This document shows positions 1 through 5,952 of a stretch of DNA of 7,997 nt, piece after piece. Within the stretch, counting starts at the first letter, position 1. Every line of letters begins with the position of its first letter. The notes under the pieces are model-generated. The model made no database searches. It was given only the letters and a program-made list of their open reading frames with translations, and had not been told where the DNA came from. A program made the position numbers and the translations under genes. Origin of the DNA: Lentimicrobiaceae bacterium (GTDB lineage: Bacteria; Bacteroidota; Bacteroidia; Bacteroidales; WCHB1-69); the NCBI GenBank assembly GCA_009787485.1, contig WQWP01000100.1:1-7997 (forward strand), read 5' to 3'.

Positions 1-1
1 A

Positions 2-556
2 TTAAAAGGTATGGAAACCTACATCCATTGGCTACAACAACTAAAAGAAGAAGAAAAAACCATTTACAACTTACCCGACAACGAAATTAAACATTTAGTA
101 AACTACGTTGAAACCAACACCGGCCGCGGCAGAGTGTTTGCCCATAACATTTTGTGTGCATTGTACGGCATTTGCCTTGAAGAGGTAGGAGGTGAGCGGT
201 ATGAGGTAGGCGGTGATGAGGATGAGATTCCTCGCTACGCTCGGAATGACGGCGAAAAATCCCCTTCAAATATTGAAGGGGTGCCCGAAGGGCGGGGTAG
301 TTTATATGAAAACATTACCATTTATCCAAACCCCACCACAGGAGAATTAGGAATTAGGAATTATGAATTAGGAATTAAGAGTGTTGAGGTTTTCGACGTT
401 TATGGAAGAAAATTATCATCTCATCATCTCACACCTCACACCTCACACCTCATACCTCATCAAAAAATTAACCTCTCACATCTCATTTCCGGCATTTACT
501 TCGTTAAGATAACCACCGATGCCGGTGAGGTAGTCAAAAAAATAGTGAAACAATAA
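2..556 (+). CDS. C-terminal part of a T9SS-secreted protein (5' end outside window)
   Basis: The reading frame is open to the left edge (Leu-Lys-Gly precede the first ATG at 11), so this is probably the tail of a longer gene; the ATG at 11 is not a convincing start. Counting from that Met, residues 1-58 form a charged, probably helical segment of unrecognised function. Residues 59-98 are a low-complexity linker encoded by repeats. Residues about 102-181 are a T9SS type A sorting domain, with YPNPTTGEL near the start, VEVFDVYGRK in the middle, GIYFVKI, and a basic VVKKIVKQ end. In this family the domain directs export across the outer membrane and is then removed or used for surface attachment. 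The domain carries two inserted-looking repeat tracts (344-378 and 415-462) that add an odd His/Ser/Thr/Pro-rich loop at residues 136-150. The SRD5A-like gene starts 9 nt downstream with no visible terminator between. The passenger function cannot be told from this fragment. Confidence 0.85.
   Translation, partial: LKGMETYIHWLQQLKEEEKTIYNLPDNEIKHLVNYVETNTGRGRVFAHNILCALYGICLEEVGGERYEVGGDEDEIPRYARNDGEKSPSNIEGVPEGRGSLYENITIYPNPTTGELGIRNYELGIKSVEVFDVYGRKLSSHHLTPHTSHLIPHQKINLSHLISGIYFVKITTDAGEVVKKIVKQ
182..230 (+). repeat. Degenerate 7-nt / 21-nt tandem repeat in linker
   Basis: Reading in sevens from 182 gives GAGGTAG, GAGGTGA, GCGGTAT, GAGGTAG, GCGGTGA, TGAGGAT and GAGATTC. As 21-nt units, 182-202 and 203-223 match at 16 of 21 positions. 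The peptide repeats with a period of 7 residues (EVGGERY, EVGGDED). The tract lies in frame between the globular part and the T9SS sorting domain of the left-edge gene. Confidence 0.7.
221..250. repeat. Stem-loop repeat of dispersed intergenic type, inside a CDS
   Basis: ATTCC (227-231) pairs with GGAAT (243-247) around a GC-rich middle. The reverse strand reads as the peptide HSERSEES, which from memory is a common spurious translation of dispersed repeats in Bacteroidota and related genomes. Here the element is read through in frame as part of the linker (EIPRYARND). Family membership rests on recall, not on a search. Confidence 0.5.
261..293. repeat. Double stem-loop (REP-like) repeat, inside a CDS
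   Basis: A perfect 9-bp inverted repeat, CCCCTTCAA (261-269) and TTGAAGGGG (273-281) with loop ATA, is followed at once by a 4-bp hairpin, GCCC (283-286) and GGGC (290-293) with loop GAA. Two adjacent GC-rich hairpins resemble dispersed REP-like elements that normally sit between genes. Here they are translated in frame as part of the linker just before the sorting domain. Confidence 0.6.
344..378 (+). repeat. Five tandem 7-nt repeats in T9SS sorting domain
   Basis: Five consecutive heptamers are visible: GAATTAG, GAATTAG, GAATTAT, GAATTAG, GAATTAA. The tract begins exactly at the Glu codon of PTTGEL and encodes ELGIRNY followed by ELGIK, a 7-residue period. It matches in position, unit number and last unit the tract in the right-edge gene at 6546-6580. 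Confidence 0.9.
415..462 (+). repeat. Second 8-nt/7-nt repeat tract in T9SS sorting domain
   Basis: Two copies of ATCATCTC (415-422, 423-430) run into heptamers CTCACAC (428-434, 435-441, 442-448), CTCATAC (449-455) and CTCATCA (456-462). The tract follows VFDVYGRK and encodes a Ser/His/Thr/Leu/Pro-rich loop. A similar sequence, CTCACAT then CTCATTT, recurs at 475-488 in the codons for the conserved LSHLIS segment, a possible seed for the expansion. Confidence 0.85.
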
Positions 557-565
557 AATCATTTT

Positions 566-1354
566 ATGCTTACATTCGAAACTTTTTACTACGGATTTTT
601 ATACGCCATGCTGGGATTGGCAGTGGTGGTTTTTATTGCACTGCAATTTGTTACAGTGGCTTACGGGATGACCTATAATACCCGTTGGGGAATCTCCATC
701 AACAGCAGGTGGGGCTGGTGGCTTATGGAAGCGCCTGTGTTTATTGCCATGCCGGTTATTTACGGAATTTCGCTGTATATGGGCATTAAACCCTTTAATG
801 TAGTTACTTCATTTATTCTGCTGCTATTCCTGCTGCACTACGGACAACGCACTTTCGTGTTTCCGCTGCTTATGAGAGGGGATAGCAAAATGCCGCTCTC
901 TGTGGTCTTTATGGGTATCTTTTTTAGCCTTTCGAATGCCTTTATGCAAGGATGCTGGCTGTTCATCATTTCTCCCGGCGATATGTATCAGATGAGTTGG
1001 TTTTGGTCGCCGCAATTTATTGCAGGAACCGTGATCTTCTTTTTTGGAATGACGGTAAACATGCATTCCGACAGGATTATACGAAAGCTAAGAAAGTCGA
1101 AAGAGGATAACAATTATTATCTTCCTAAAGGATTTTTATTTGGGCGCATTAACTCGTCGAATTATTTTGGAGAATTATTAGAATGGCTGGGATTCGCCAT
1201 TTTAACCTGGTCGTTTGCCGGATTTGTATTTTTCTGCTGGGCGCTCGCCAATTTAGTGCCACGCTCTAAAGCGGTGTATCATCGTTATTTGCATTTTTTT
1301 GGAGAAGATTTCTCTAAACTAAACCGTTGGAAAATAATTCCTTATATCTATTAA
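566..1354 (+). CDS. Steroid 5-alpha-reductase (SRD5A) family membrane oxidoreductase
   Basis: A 262-residue polytopic protein, the length of human SRD5A1/2 (254-259 aa). Family members use NADPH to reduce the C4-C5 double bond of 3-oxo-delta-4 steroids. Family landmarks appear in order: YNTRWG near residue 37; GWWLMEAPVF (50-59) with Glu55 at the position of the catalytic Glu in SRD5A2; LHYGQRTFVFPLLMRG (90-105) with Tyr92 at the catalytic Tyr; NMHSDRIIRKLRK (165-177), the NADPH-binding stretch, with Asn165, Asp169 and Arg173; LPKGFLFGRINSSNYFGE (186-203); and a C-terminal YHRYLHFF followed by KIIPYIY. The ATG at 566 fits the family start and lies 9 nt after the preceding stop; no Shine-Dalgarno site is seen. 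The porin gene follows after 8 nt, so the two are probably co-transcribed. The physiological substrate (host steroid, bile acid, or own isoprenoid/lipid) is unknown. No hydroxysteroid dehydrogenase is nearby. The family is secure; the substrate is not. Confidence 0.9.
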   Translation: MLTFETFYYGFLYAMLGLAVVVFIALQFVTVAYGMTYNTRWGISINSRWGWWLMEAPVFIAMPVIYGISLYMGIKPFNVVTSFILLLFLLHYGQRTFVFPLLMRGDSKMPLSVVFMGIFFSLSNAFMQGCWLFIISPGDMYQMSWFWSPQFIAGTVIFFFGMTVNMHSDRIIRKLRKSKEDNNYYLPKGFLFGRINSSNYFGELLEWLGFAILTWSFAGFVFFCWALANLVPRSKAVYHRYLHFFGEDFSKLNRWKIIPYIY

Positions 1355-1362
1355 ACCTTAGA

Positions 1363-3249
1363 ATGCGCACTTACCCCATCTATTGTCTTGTTGTTTTTCT
1401 GCTGTTCACAAACATAAAACCGGTGTTTGCGCAACATGTGCATGAAATTGACTCTGTAATGGACATGTCGCCCGACCATTTGCCTACTAGTTACACACAG
1501 ATCAATTACCTTCAATTCATGCCGTTAAGTTTCAAACCGATTGATACGGAAATGACGACCACTCATCATTACGACCCGTTGTTAAAAACGGAAAACATCT
1601 ATCAAAGTTTGGGCATCAGTGGGCAGGCGCATCAACCTATTGTTTTTGATTACCAAAAAGAGATGGGTTTTTTTTATCAGACGCTCCCTTACCCGCTTTA
1701 TTTTAAAAAACAGTCGGATTTAAAATATTATAAACTTCAAACTACTTATTCAAGAGTAGCTTATACTTTTAGTTTTTTAAACTCGAGAGAGAATGAGATA
1801 CTTGCAGAATTTGCAAGATATATGCGAGGCGTTACCGTAGTGGCAAATATATATGCTTCTCAAAACACAGGTAGTTTTCAAAATCAAGGTGTGCGAAAAC
1901 TTTGCGGCGATCTGCTCATTCATTATGAAATGCCCTCTGCACGTTACGGATTTAGAGCAAGTTATATCATCAACCATTTTAATAATCGTGAAAATGGCGG
2001 TTTAATAGACATGGAAGATTATCAATTAAGAAAAAGAGATATAGGTGATATAACTAATAATAAGGTATTTGAGGTGCGTTATCCTGAAAGTTCCAATGCA
2101 TCTACAAATATTATGATGCACGATTTTGCGCTTCAAAATTATGTTAATCTTAAAAGTAAAAACGATAAATATTTTGGAACGATTACCCACGATTTTCAAT
2201 GGACGCAAAGTACACTACGTTACAAGAATGATCTTGAGACCGATTTTCCGCATTACAATAGTAAAACTACCAACGATTCAACGCGAATTGCTACCATTAC
2301 AAATGCGATTCAGTGGAGTAATTTCTCTCCTTTTCAGGCAGCGAGTACTACAAGTAAGTTTTTTCATGTTGCCGGTGGATTGATGCACGATTACGCTGAT
2401 TTAAGATATACGAATACGCCGTTTACTTCGCTATACTTGTTTGCCAGAACACATATCCGTTTGTTTAATATAATGGATATTACAGCACAAATTTCCTATT
2501 CGCTCATCAGTGATTATGCCAATAATGATATTGCTGCCAATGCTGGAATTTCGTGGGCAATTAACCGCGAAAAAGAACATACCGTTGGACTCAATGCCAA
2601 TTACTACAGAAACAACCCCGAATATATCATGCAATATGCGTCTGTGAATAATTTCCGGTGGATAAATCTATTTGAAAAACAAGATATTGTACACTTTAAA
2701 GCATTTTGGAATTATCAGAAATACAATGTCTCAGCAAGTTATTATTATCTGAATAATTTCGTCTATCTTTCGGAAGAGTTGCACCCCGTGCAAAACGAAA
2801 ATAGTGGCAATTTGATTCAGGTTTCTGCCCTTATTCCGTTTCAACATAAAAACTTTGGCGCTATAGCAAACTTGAATCTGCAATATTGTACAAAAGATGT
2901 AATCAATGTGCCGATTTTTGCAGGAAAATTGTCGGTTTTTTATGTCATAGAACTTTTAAAAAAGCGACTAAAAATCCAGGTAGGCACCGATTTAATGTAC
3001 AATACCACTTATTATGCCGATGCATATTTGCCTGTTTTGCGAAAATTTTACTATCAAACTTCACAACCGATAGGCAATTTCATTTTTATGGATGCCAATG
3101 TAACCATGAGCATTGATAGAATTAACTTCTTCGCCCGCATCGGAAATATACTGCCGCCGCTGATGAAGTACCGGAACTTCACCACTCCGGATTATCCGGT
3201 GAATGCTTATTTGCTTAGTTTGGGAATTACTTGGAGGTTTTTCGATTGA
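1363..3249 (+). CDS. Putative outer-membrane porin (Bacteroidota beta-barrel)
   Basis: The chosen start is the ATG at 1363, not an in-frame TTG at 1327, because it gives a clean signal peptide: MRTYPIYCLVV, a hydrophobic core, and a likely cleavage after VFA (residue 23). The resulting protein is 628 aa. The mature part is rich in alternating polar and aromatic residues (Tyr, Phe, Asn), as expected for beta-strands, and ends in ITWRFFD, an aromatic-rich finish typical of outer-membrane barrels. The segment SLGISGQAHQPIVFD, followed by YFKKQSDLKYYKLQTTYSRV, resembles the N-terminal part of Bacteroidota proteins annotated as putative porin (the PF14121-type family, from memory). The role would be solute passage across the outer membrane; specificity is unknown. 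It lies 8 nt after the SRD5A-like gene and ends just before a strong hairpin, so it is probably the last gene of the transcript. Confidence 0.75.
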   Translation: MRTYPIYCLVVFLLFTNIKPVFAQHVHEIDSVMDMSPDHLPTSYTQINYLQFMPLSFKPIDTEMTTTHHYDPLLKTENIYQSLGISGQAHQPIVFDYQKEMGFFYQTLPYPLYFKKQSDLKYYKLQTTYSRVAYTFSFLNSRENEILAEFARYMRGVTVVANIYASQNTGSFQNQGVRKLCGDLLIHYEMPSARYGFRASYIINHFNNRENGGLIDMEDYQLRKRDIGDITNNKVFEVRYPESSNASTNIMMHDFALQNYVNLKSKNDKYFGTITHDFQWTQSTLRYKNDLETDFPHYNSKTTNDSTRIATITNAIQWSNFSPFQAASTTSKFFHVAGGLMHDYADLRYTNTPFTSLYLFARTHIRLFNIMDITAQISYSLISDYANNDIAANAGISWAINREKEHTVGLNANYYRNNPEYIMQYASVNNFRWINLFEKQDIVHFKAFWNYQKYNVSASYYYLNNFVYLSEELHPVQNENSGNLIQVSALIPFQHKNFGAIANLNLQYCTKDVINVPIFAGKLSVFYVIELLKKRLKIQVGTDLMYNTTYYADAYLPVLRKFYYQTSQPIGNFIFMDANVTMSIDRINFFARIGNILPPLMKYRNFTTPDYPVNAYLLSLGITWRFFD

Positions 3250-3253
3250 TATT

Positions 3254-3313
3254 CTCGCAAAGGCGCGAAGACGCAAAGAGTTTTTTTTCTTTGCGCCTTT
3301 GCGCCTTTGCGAG
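3254..3313. terminator. Long hairpin of 8-nt repeats between convergent genes
   Basis: Left arm 3254-3280 and right arm 3287-3313 are near-perfect inverted repeats of 27 nt around a T-rich loop, with about three mismatches. Each arm is itself a tandem octamer: CGCAAAGG, CGCGAAGA, CGCAAAGA on the left; CTTTGCGC, CTTTGCGC, CTTTGCGA on the right. It sits between the porin stop (3249) and the prs stop (3317) and could terminate both transcripts. No strong U-tract follows the stem on either strand, so it is not a textbook intrinsic terminator; it may equally be a dispersed repeat used as one. Confidence 0.7.
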
Positions 3314-3316
3314 CTC

Positions 3317-4255
3317 TTAATTAAATATAAAATGCGAAGAAATAGAGGTTCTATCCATTACACTCTTAATTACTTCCGCTAATAAATGCGCCACAGTAAC
3401 AAGCTCCACCTTATTCGATGCTCGTTTCAAAGGAATGGTATCCGTTAAAATAAGCTTGTCAATAATTGAGTGTTCAATGTTTTGCAGTCCGTTGCCGGAG
3501 AGTAGCCCGTGCGTGCACATCGCCATCACCGATTTTGCGCCGTTTTCTTTTAGTTTGTTCGCCGCTTTAATCAGCGTGCCGCCCGTATCAATAATGTCAT
3601 CCACAATAATGCAGTTTTTATCTTTCACATCTCCAATGATTTGCAAAGTGGAAACTTCGTTTTGTTTTTCGCGTTGTTTAAAGCCTATTGCCAAATCGCA
3701 GTTTAAGGCTTTGGCGTATGTAGAGGCTCTTTTGGTGCCGCCCGTATCCGGCGAAACCATACACAAATTATCTAATTTCAAACTTTGGATATAAGGATAA
3801 AAAACATTAGAAGAATACAGATGATCTACAGGGATTTCGAAAAAACCCTGAATTTGGTCTGCATGTAAATCCATAGTAACCACACGACTTACGCCTGCTG
3901 CAATCAGCAAATTTGCCATTAACTTCGCGCCTATTGAAGTGCGTGGTCTATCCTTCCGGTCTTGGCGCGCATATCCGAAATAGGGAATTACCGCAATAAT
4001 TTGATGCGCGGAAGCACGTTTGGCGGCATCAATCAAAATTAATAGTTCAATCAAATTTTCCGCAGGTCCAAAAGTGGGTTGAATAATAAAAACAGACTTG
4101 CCTCGAATCGTTTCATTATAATAGGCTTGAATTTCGCCGTCTTTAAATTGGGCGATTTCAACCTCTAATAAATTCATCTTTAAATCTTCGGCAATTTTTT
4201 TTGCTAACTCGGGATTGGCTCTTCCTGTTACAATTGCAGCTGTTGTTTCATCCAT
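3317..4255 (-). CDS. prs: Ribose-phosphate pyrophosphokinase (PRPP synthase)
   Basis: Transfers pyrophosphate from ATP to ribose 5-phosphate to make PRPP, the precursor for purines, pyrimidines, histidine, tryptophan and NAD; cytosolic. The 312-aa length is typical of bacterial class I enzymes. Visible motifs: FKDGEIQ (37-43); the ATP-binding RQDRKDRPR (97-105); DLHADQIQGFF (129-139); the catalytic flexible loop near KQREKQNE (193-200); and the ribose-phosphate (PRPP) loop VDDIIDTGGT (218-227). The start at 4255 (MDETTAAIVTGR) is preferred over in-frame ATGs further upstream because the extra N-terminal residues match nothing in the family and would cover the apparent promoter. The gene is transcribed alone, divergent from the membrane-protein gene at 4373 and convergent with the porin; its stop codon lies 3 nt from the shared hairpin. 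Nothing looks broken. Confidence 0.97.
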   Translation of the reverse strand: MDETTAAIVTGRANPELAKKIAEDLKMNLLEVEIAQFKDGEIQAYYNETIRGKSVFIIQPTFGPAENLIELLILIDAAKRASAHQIIAVIPYFGYARQDRKDRPRTSIGAKLMANLLIAAGVSRVVTMDLHADQIQGFFEIPVDHLYSSNVFYPYIQSLKLDNLCMVSPDTGGTKRASTYAKALNCDLAIGFKQREKQNEVSTLQIIGDVKDKNCIIVDDIIDTGGTLIKAANKLKENGAKSVMAMCTHGLLSGNGLQNIEHSIIDKLILTDTIPLKRASNKVELVTVAHLLAEVIKSVMDRTSISSHFIFN

Positions 4256-4300
4256 AAAACATTTATTATTATATAATTTACATTTTTCACACGGTCGGCA

Positions 4301-4308
4301 CAAAGATA
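4301..4308 (-). promoter_or_regulatory. Possible Bacteroidota-type -7 element for prs
   Basis: On the minus strand this reads TATCTTTG, matching the Bacteroidota -7 consensus TAnnTTTG. It would give a leader of roughly 40 nt before the prs ATG at 4255. No convincing TTTG -33 element is seen at the expected 17-21 nt spacing, so the call rests on the -7 match and its position in the 117-nt divergent gap. Confidence 0.45.
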
Positions 4309-4372
4309 ATAAAGAAAACATAAAAAATACGAGGTCTCCAAAAAAAATATTATTTCGCAAAAAAAATCTGAC

Positions 4373-5335
4373 ATGCTACTAAAGGTACTTCACAGGAAAA
4401 TTGCTTTTCAATGGGTATTGCTTGTTGGATTACTCGGATATTCCATATATATCATTCTTACACAAGCGCAATTAGCAAACGAACAAGGCGCCGCTTTTTT
4501 ATACAAAAACTTTGCTCAGTTTTTTTCGCAATATCTGTGGCTTGGAAAAGGAATTGTGGCTATTATTTTATTACTTCAAATTTTATTATTACAACATTAT
4601 TTTAGAAAAAACGAATTTACGGCAAAAACCTCCTTATTGCCGGCTTGTTTTTATATTTCTATATTATTGTTAACAAAATCGTTAACTGCAATATCGCCTT
4701 TCTTTTTTACCTTTCTTTTTTTCTTGGTAATTATCTCTATAAGTTATACTGCTCCATCGGAAAAATTAAAAAACAACGCGTTTTGGGTGGGCGCTTTAAT
4801 CGCGTTGGGCACGTGTTTTGATATCAGCAGCATCGTCTTACTTATTTTAGCGATTGTAACACTTTTCATTAACCACTTTTCCAGAATAAAAGAGATAGGC
4901 ACTTTGTTGTTTGGGTTTTCGTTGCTCTATTTGTACCTTTTTGCTTATTATTTTTTTACCGACAACCTCAGTGAATGGATCTTAACATTTACTCAACTTC
5001 AAATCTTAGGATTCATGAATGACCACAATTTTGCTCATGCCGGCACATTAATTCCACTCATCGTTTTAGGGATTTTGTATCTGTTTCTCATACTTAAATT
5101 CAAAATAGCAAGCGAATCAAAAGTGGTGGTACAGCGCAAAAGGATTATTACTTTCAATACGTGGTCTCTCCTGCTCATTATTTGTTTATTTATTTCAAAC
5201 TCTCCTTATCCGAATGTTTTAGGGTATCTTTTTGTGCCGGTAGCGGTCTATCTATCCATGTTGGCGCCGGAAAAAAGCCCGTATTTTATCAATGAAATAA
5301 TTACAATTGCTATACTATTGGCGCTATGGCTTTAA
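4373..5335 (+). CDS. Polytopic inner-membrane protein (DUF6427-like), function unknown
   Basis: A 320-aa protein that is hydrophobic along most of its length, with about eight to ten likely membrane segments (for example residues 11-30, 59-76, 88-104, 107-125, 136-148, 151-168, 176-195, 224-243, 262-275 and 282-297). There is no signal peptide and no catalytic motif. The pattern LLFGFSLLYLYLFAYYFFTDNLSEW (176-202, shown in part) and the overall layout recall the Bacteroidota-specific DUF6427 membrane family; this is recall, not a search. Its last 10 nt overlap the rnhB start, so the two are probably translated together. The start is preceded by A-rich sequence typical of the phylum. Its tight link to rnhB may reflect operon packing rather than a shared role. 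Confidence 0.6.
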   Translation: MLLKVLHRKIAFQWVLLVGLLGYSIYIILTQAQLANEQGAAFLYKNFAQFFSQYLWLGKGIVAIILLLQILLLQHYFRKNEFTAKTSLLPACFYISILLLTKSLTAISPFFFTFLFFLVIISISYTAPSEKLKNNAFWVGALIALGTCFDISSIVLLILAIVTLFINHFSRIKEIGTLLFGFSLLYLYLFAYYFFTDNLSEWILTFTQLQILGFMNDHNFAHAGTLIPLIVLGILYLFLILKFKIASESKVVVQRKRIITFNTWSLLLIICLFISNSPYPNVLGYLFVPVAVYLSMLAPEKSPYFINEIITIAILLALWL

Positions 5336-5928
5336 AATCTCAGTTTTCGGAACATGCTGTATTAGAGGCCGGCTGTGATGAAGCCGGAAGAGGCTGCTTG
5401 GCCGGTCCGCTTTTTGCCGCTGCCGTAATTTTCCCTTTTAACTATGTGAATGAACAACTCAATGATTCGAAGCAACTGAGTAAGAAACAGCGAGAGGCGC
5501 TTCGGGAAATCATTATAAAAGATGCGGTTGCCTATTCGGTGGTTTCTATTTCCGAAACGGTGATTGATGAGATTAACATTTTAAAGGCTTCTTTTCGAGG
5601 GATGAACTTGGCTGTGAAATCATTACCTGTACAGCCGGAGCTGTTGCTTATTGACGGGAACCGTTTCATAAATGAAACGGCAATGAGTTATTGTTGTATT
5701 GTGAAGGGGGATGGAGAGTATTTGTCTATTGCGGCGGCTTCTATTTTGGCGAAGACTTTTCGGGATGATTTTATGGAAAAGTTGGATGCTGAATTTCCTG
5801 TTTATGGGTGGAAGCAAAACAAAGGGTATCCTACGAAAGAGCACCAGGAGGCGTTGTTGAGGTTTGGGAGGTCGCCGTATCATCGGAAGACGTTTCAGGT
5901 AAAGGCGCAGTTAAAGTTGGAATTTTGA
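5326..5928 (+). CDS. rnhB: Ribonuclease HII
   Basis: Cleaves RNA in RNA-DNA hybrids and, with topoisomerase-independent repair, removes single ribonucleotides misincorporated into DNA; cytosolic, metal-dependent. The 200-aa length is usual. Motifs: CDEAGRGCLAGP (17-28) with Asp18 and Glu19 and the GRG recognition loop; NDSKQLSKKQRE (46-57); LLIDGNRF (107-114) with Asp110; KGDGEYLSIAAASILAK (127-143) with Asp129 as the fourth acidic residue; GYPTKEHQEAL (167-177); and GRSPYHRKTF (181-190). All four catalytic acidic residues are present, so the enzyme should be active. The ATG at 5326 lies inside the end of the upstream membrane-protein gene (10-nt overlap), suggesting translational coupling. 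Confidence 0.97.
   Translation: MALKSQFSEHAVLEAGCDEAGRGCLAGPLFAAAVIFPFNYVNEQLNDSKQLSKKQREALREIIIKDAVAYSVVSISETVIDEINILKASFRGMNLAVKSLPVQPELLLIDGNRFINETAMSYCCIVKGDGEYLSIAAASILAKTFRDDFMEKLDAEFPVYGWKQNKGYPTKEHQEALLRFGRSPYHRKTFQVKAQLKLEF
5661..5680. repeat. 20-nt near-perfect palindrome inside rnhB
   Basis: CCGTTTCAT (5661-5669) and ATGAAACGG (5672-5680) are perfect 9-bp complements with a 2-nt spacer. The palindrome lies in the codons just after the catalytic Asp110 (NRFINETA). It may be chance or a protein-binding site; nothing in the sequence decides. Confidence 0.45.
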
Positions 5929-5952
5929 TATTAACCCTTAAATTTTTAAATT

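Noticed and set aside
87..269. Minus-strand 60-aa open frame containing HSERSEES
   Set aside because: It is antisense to the T9SS gene and arises from the stem-loop repeat; this peptide is a familiar spurious product of dispersed repeats.
344..462. CRISPR-like array
   Set aside because: Units are 7-8 nt with no spacers and lie within an open frame; they are micro-repeats and not a CRISPR.
824..1066. 80-aa minus-strand open frame within the SRD5A-like gene
   Set aside because: It is antisense to a full-length conserved gene and has no recognisable features.
1327..1362. TTG start for the porin, 12 codons upstream
   Set aside because: It overlaps the end of the SRD5A-like gene and puts extra residues before a clean signal peptide that begins at the ATG at 1363.
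3435..3794. 119-aa plus-strand open frame inside prs
   Set aside because: It is a shadow of the strongly conserved prs coding strand, with no recognisable domain.
4256..4360. 35-residue N-terminal extension of prs
   Set aside because: The family normally starts close to the TAAIVTGR region; the extension is Cys/Phe-rich, unlike the family, and covers the apparent -7 element and the divergent promoter region.
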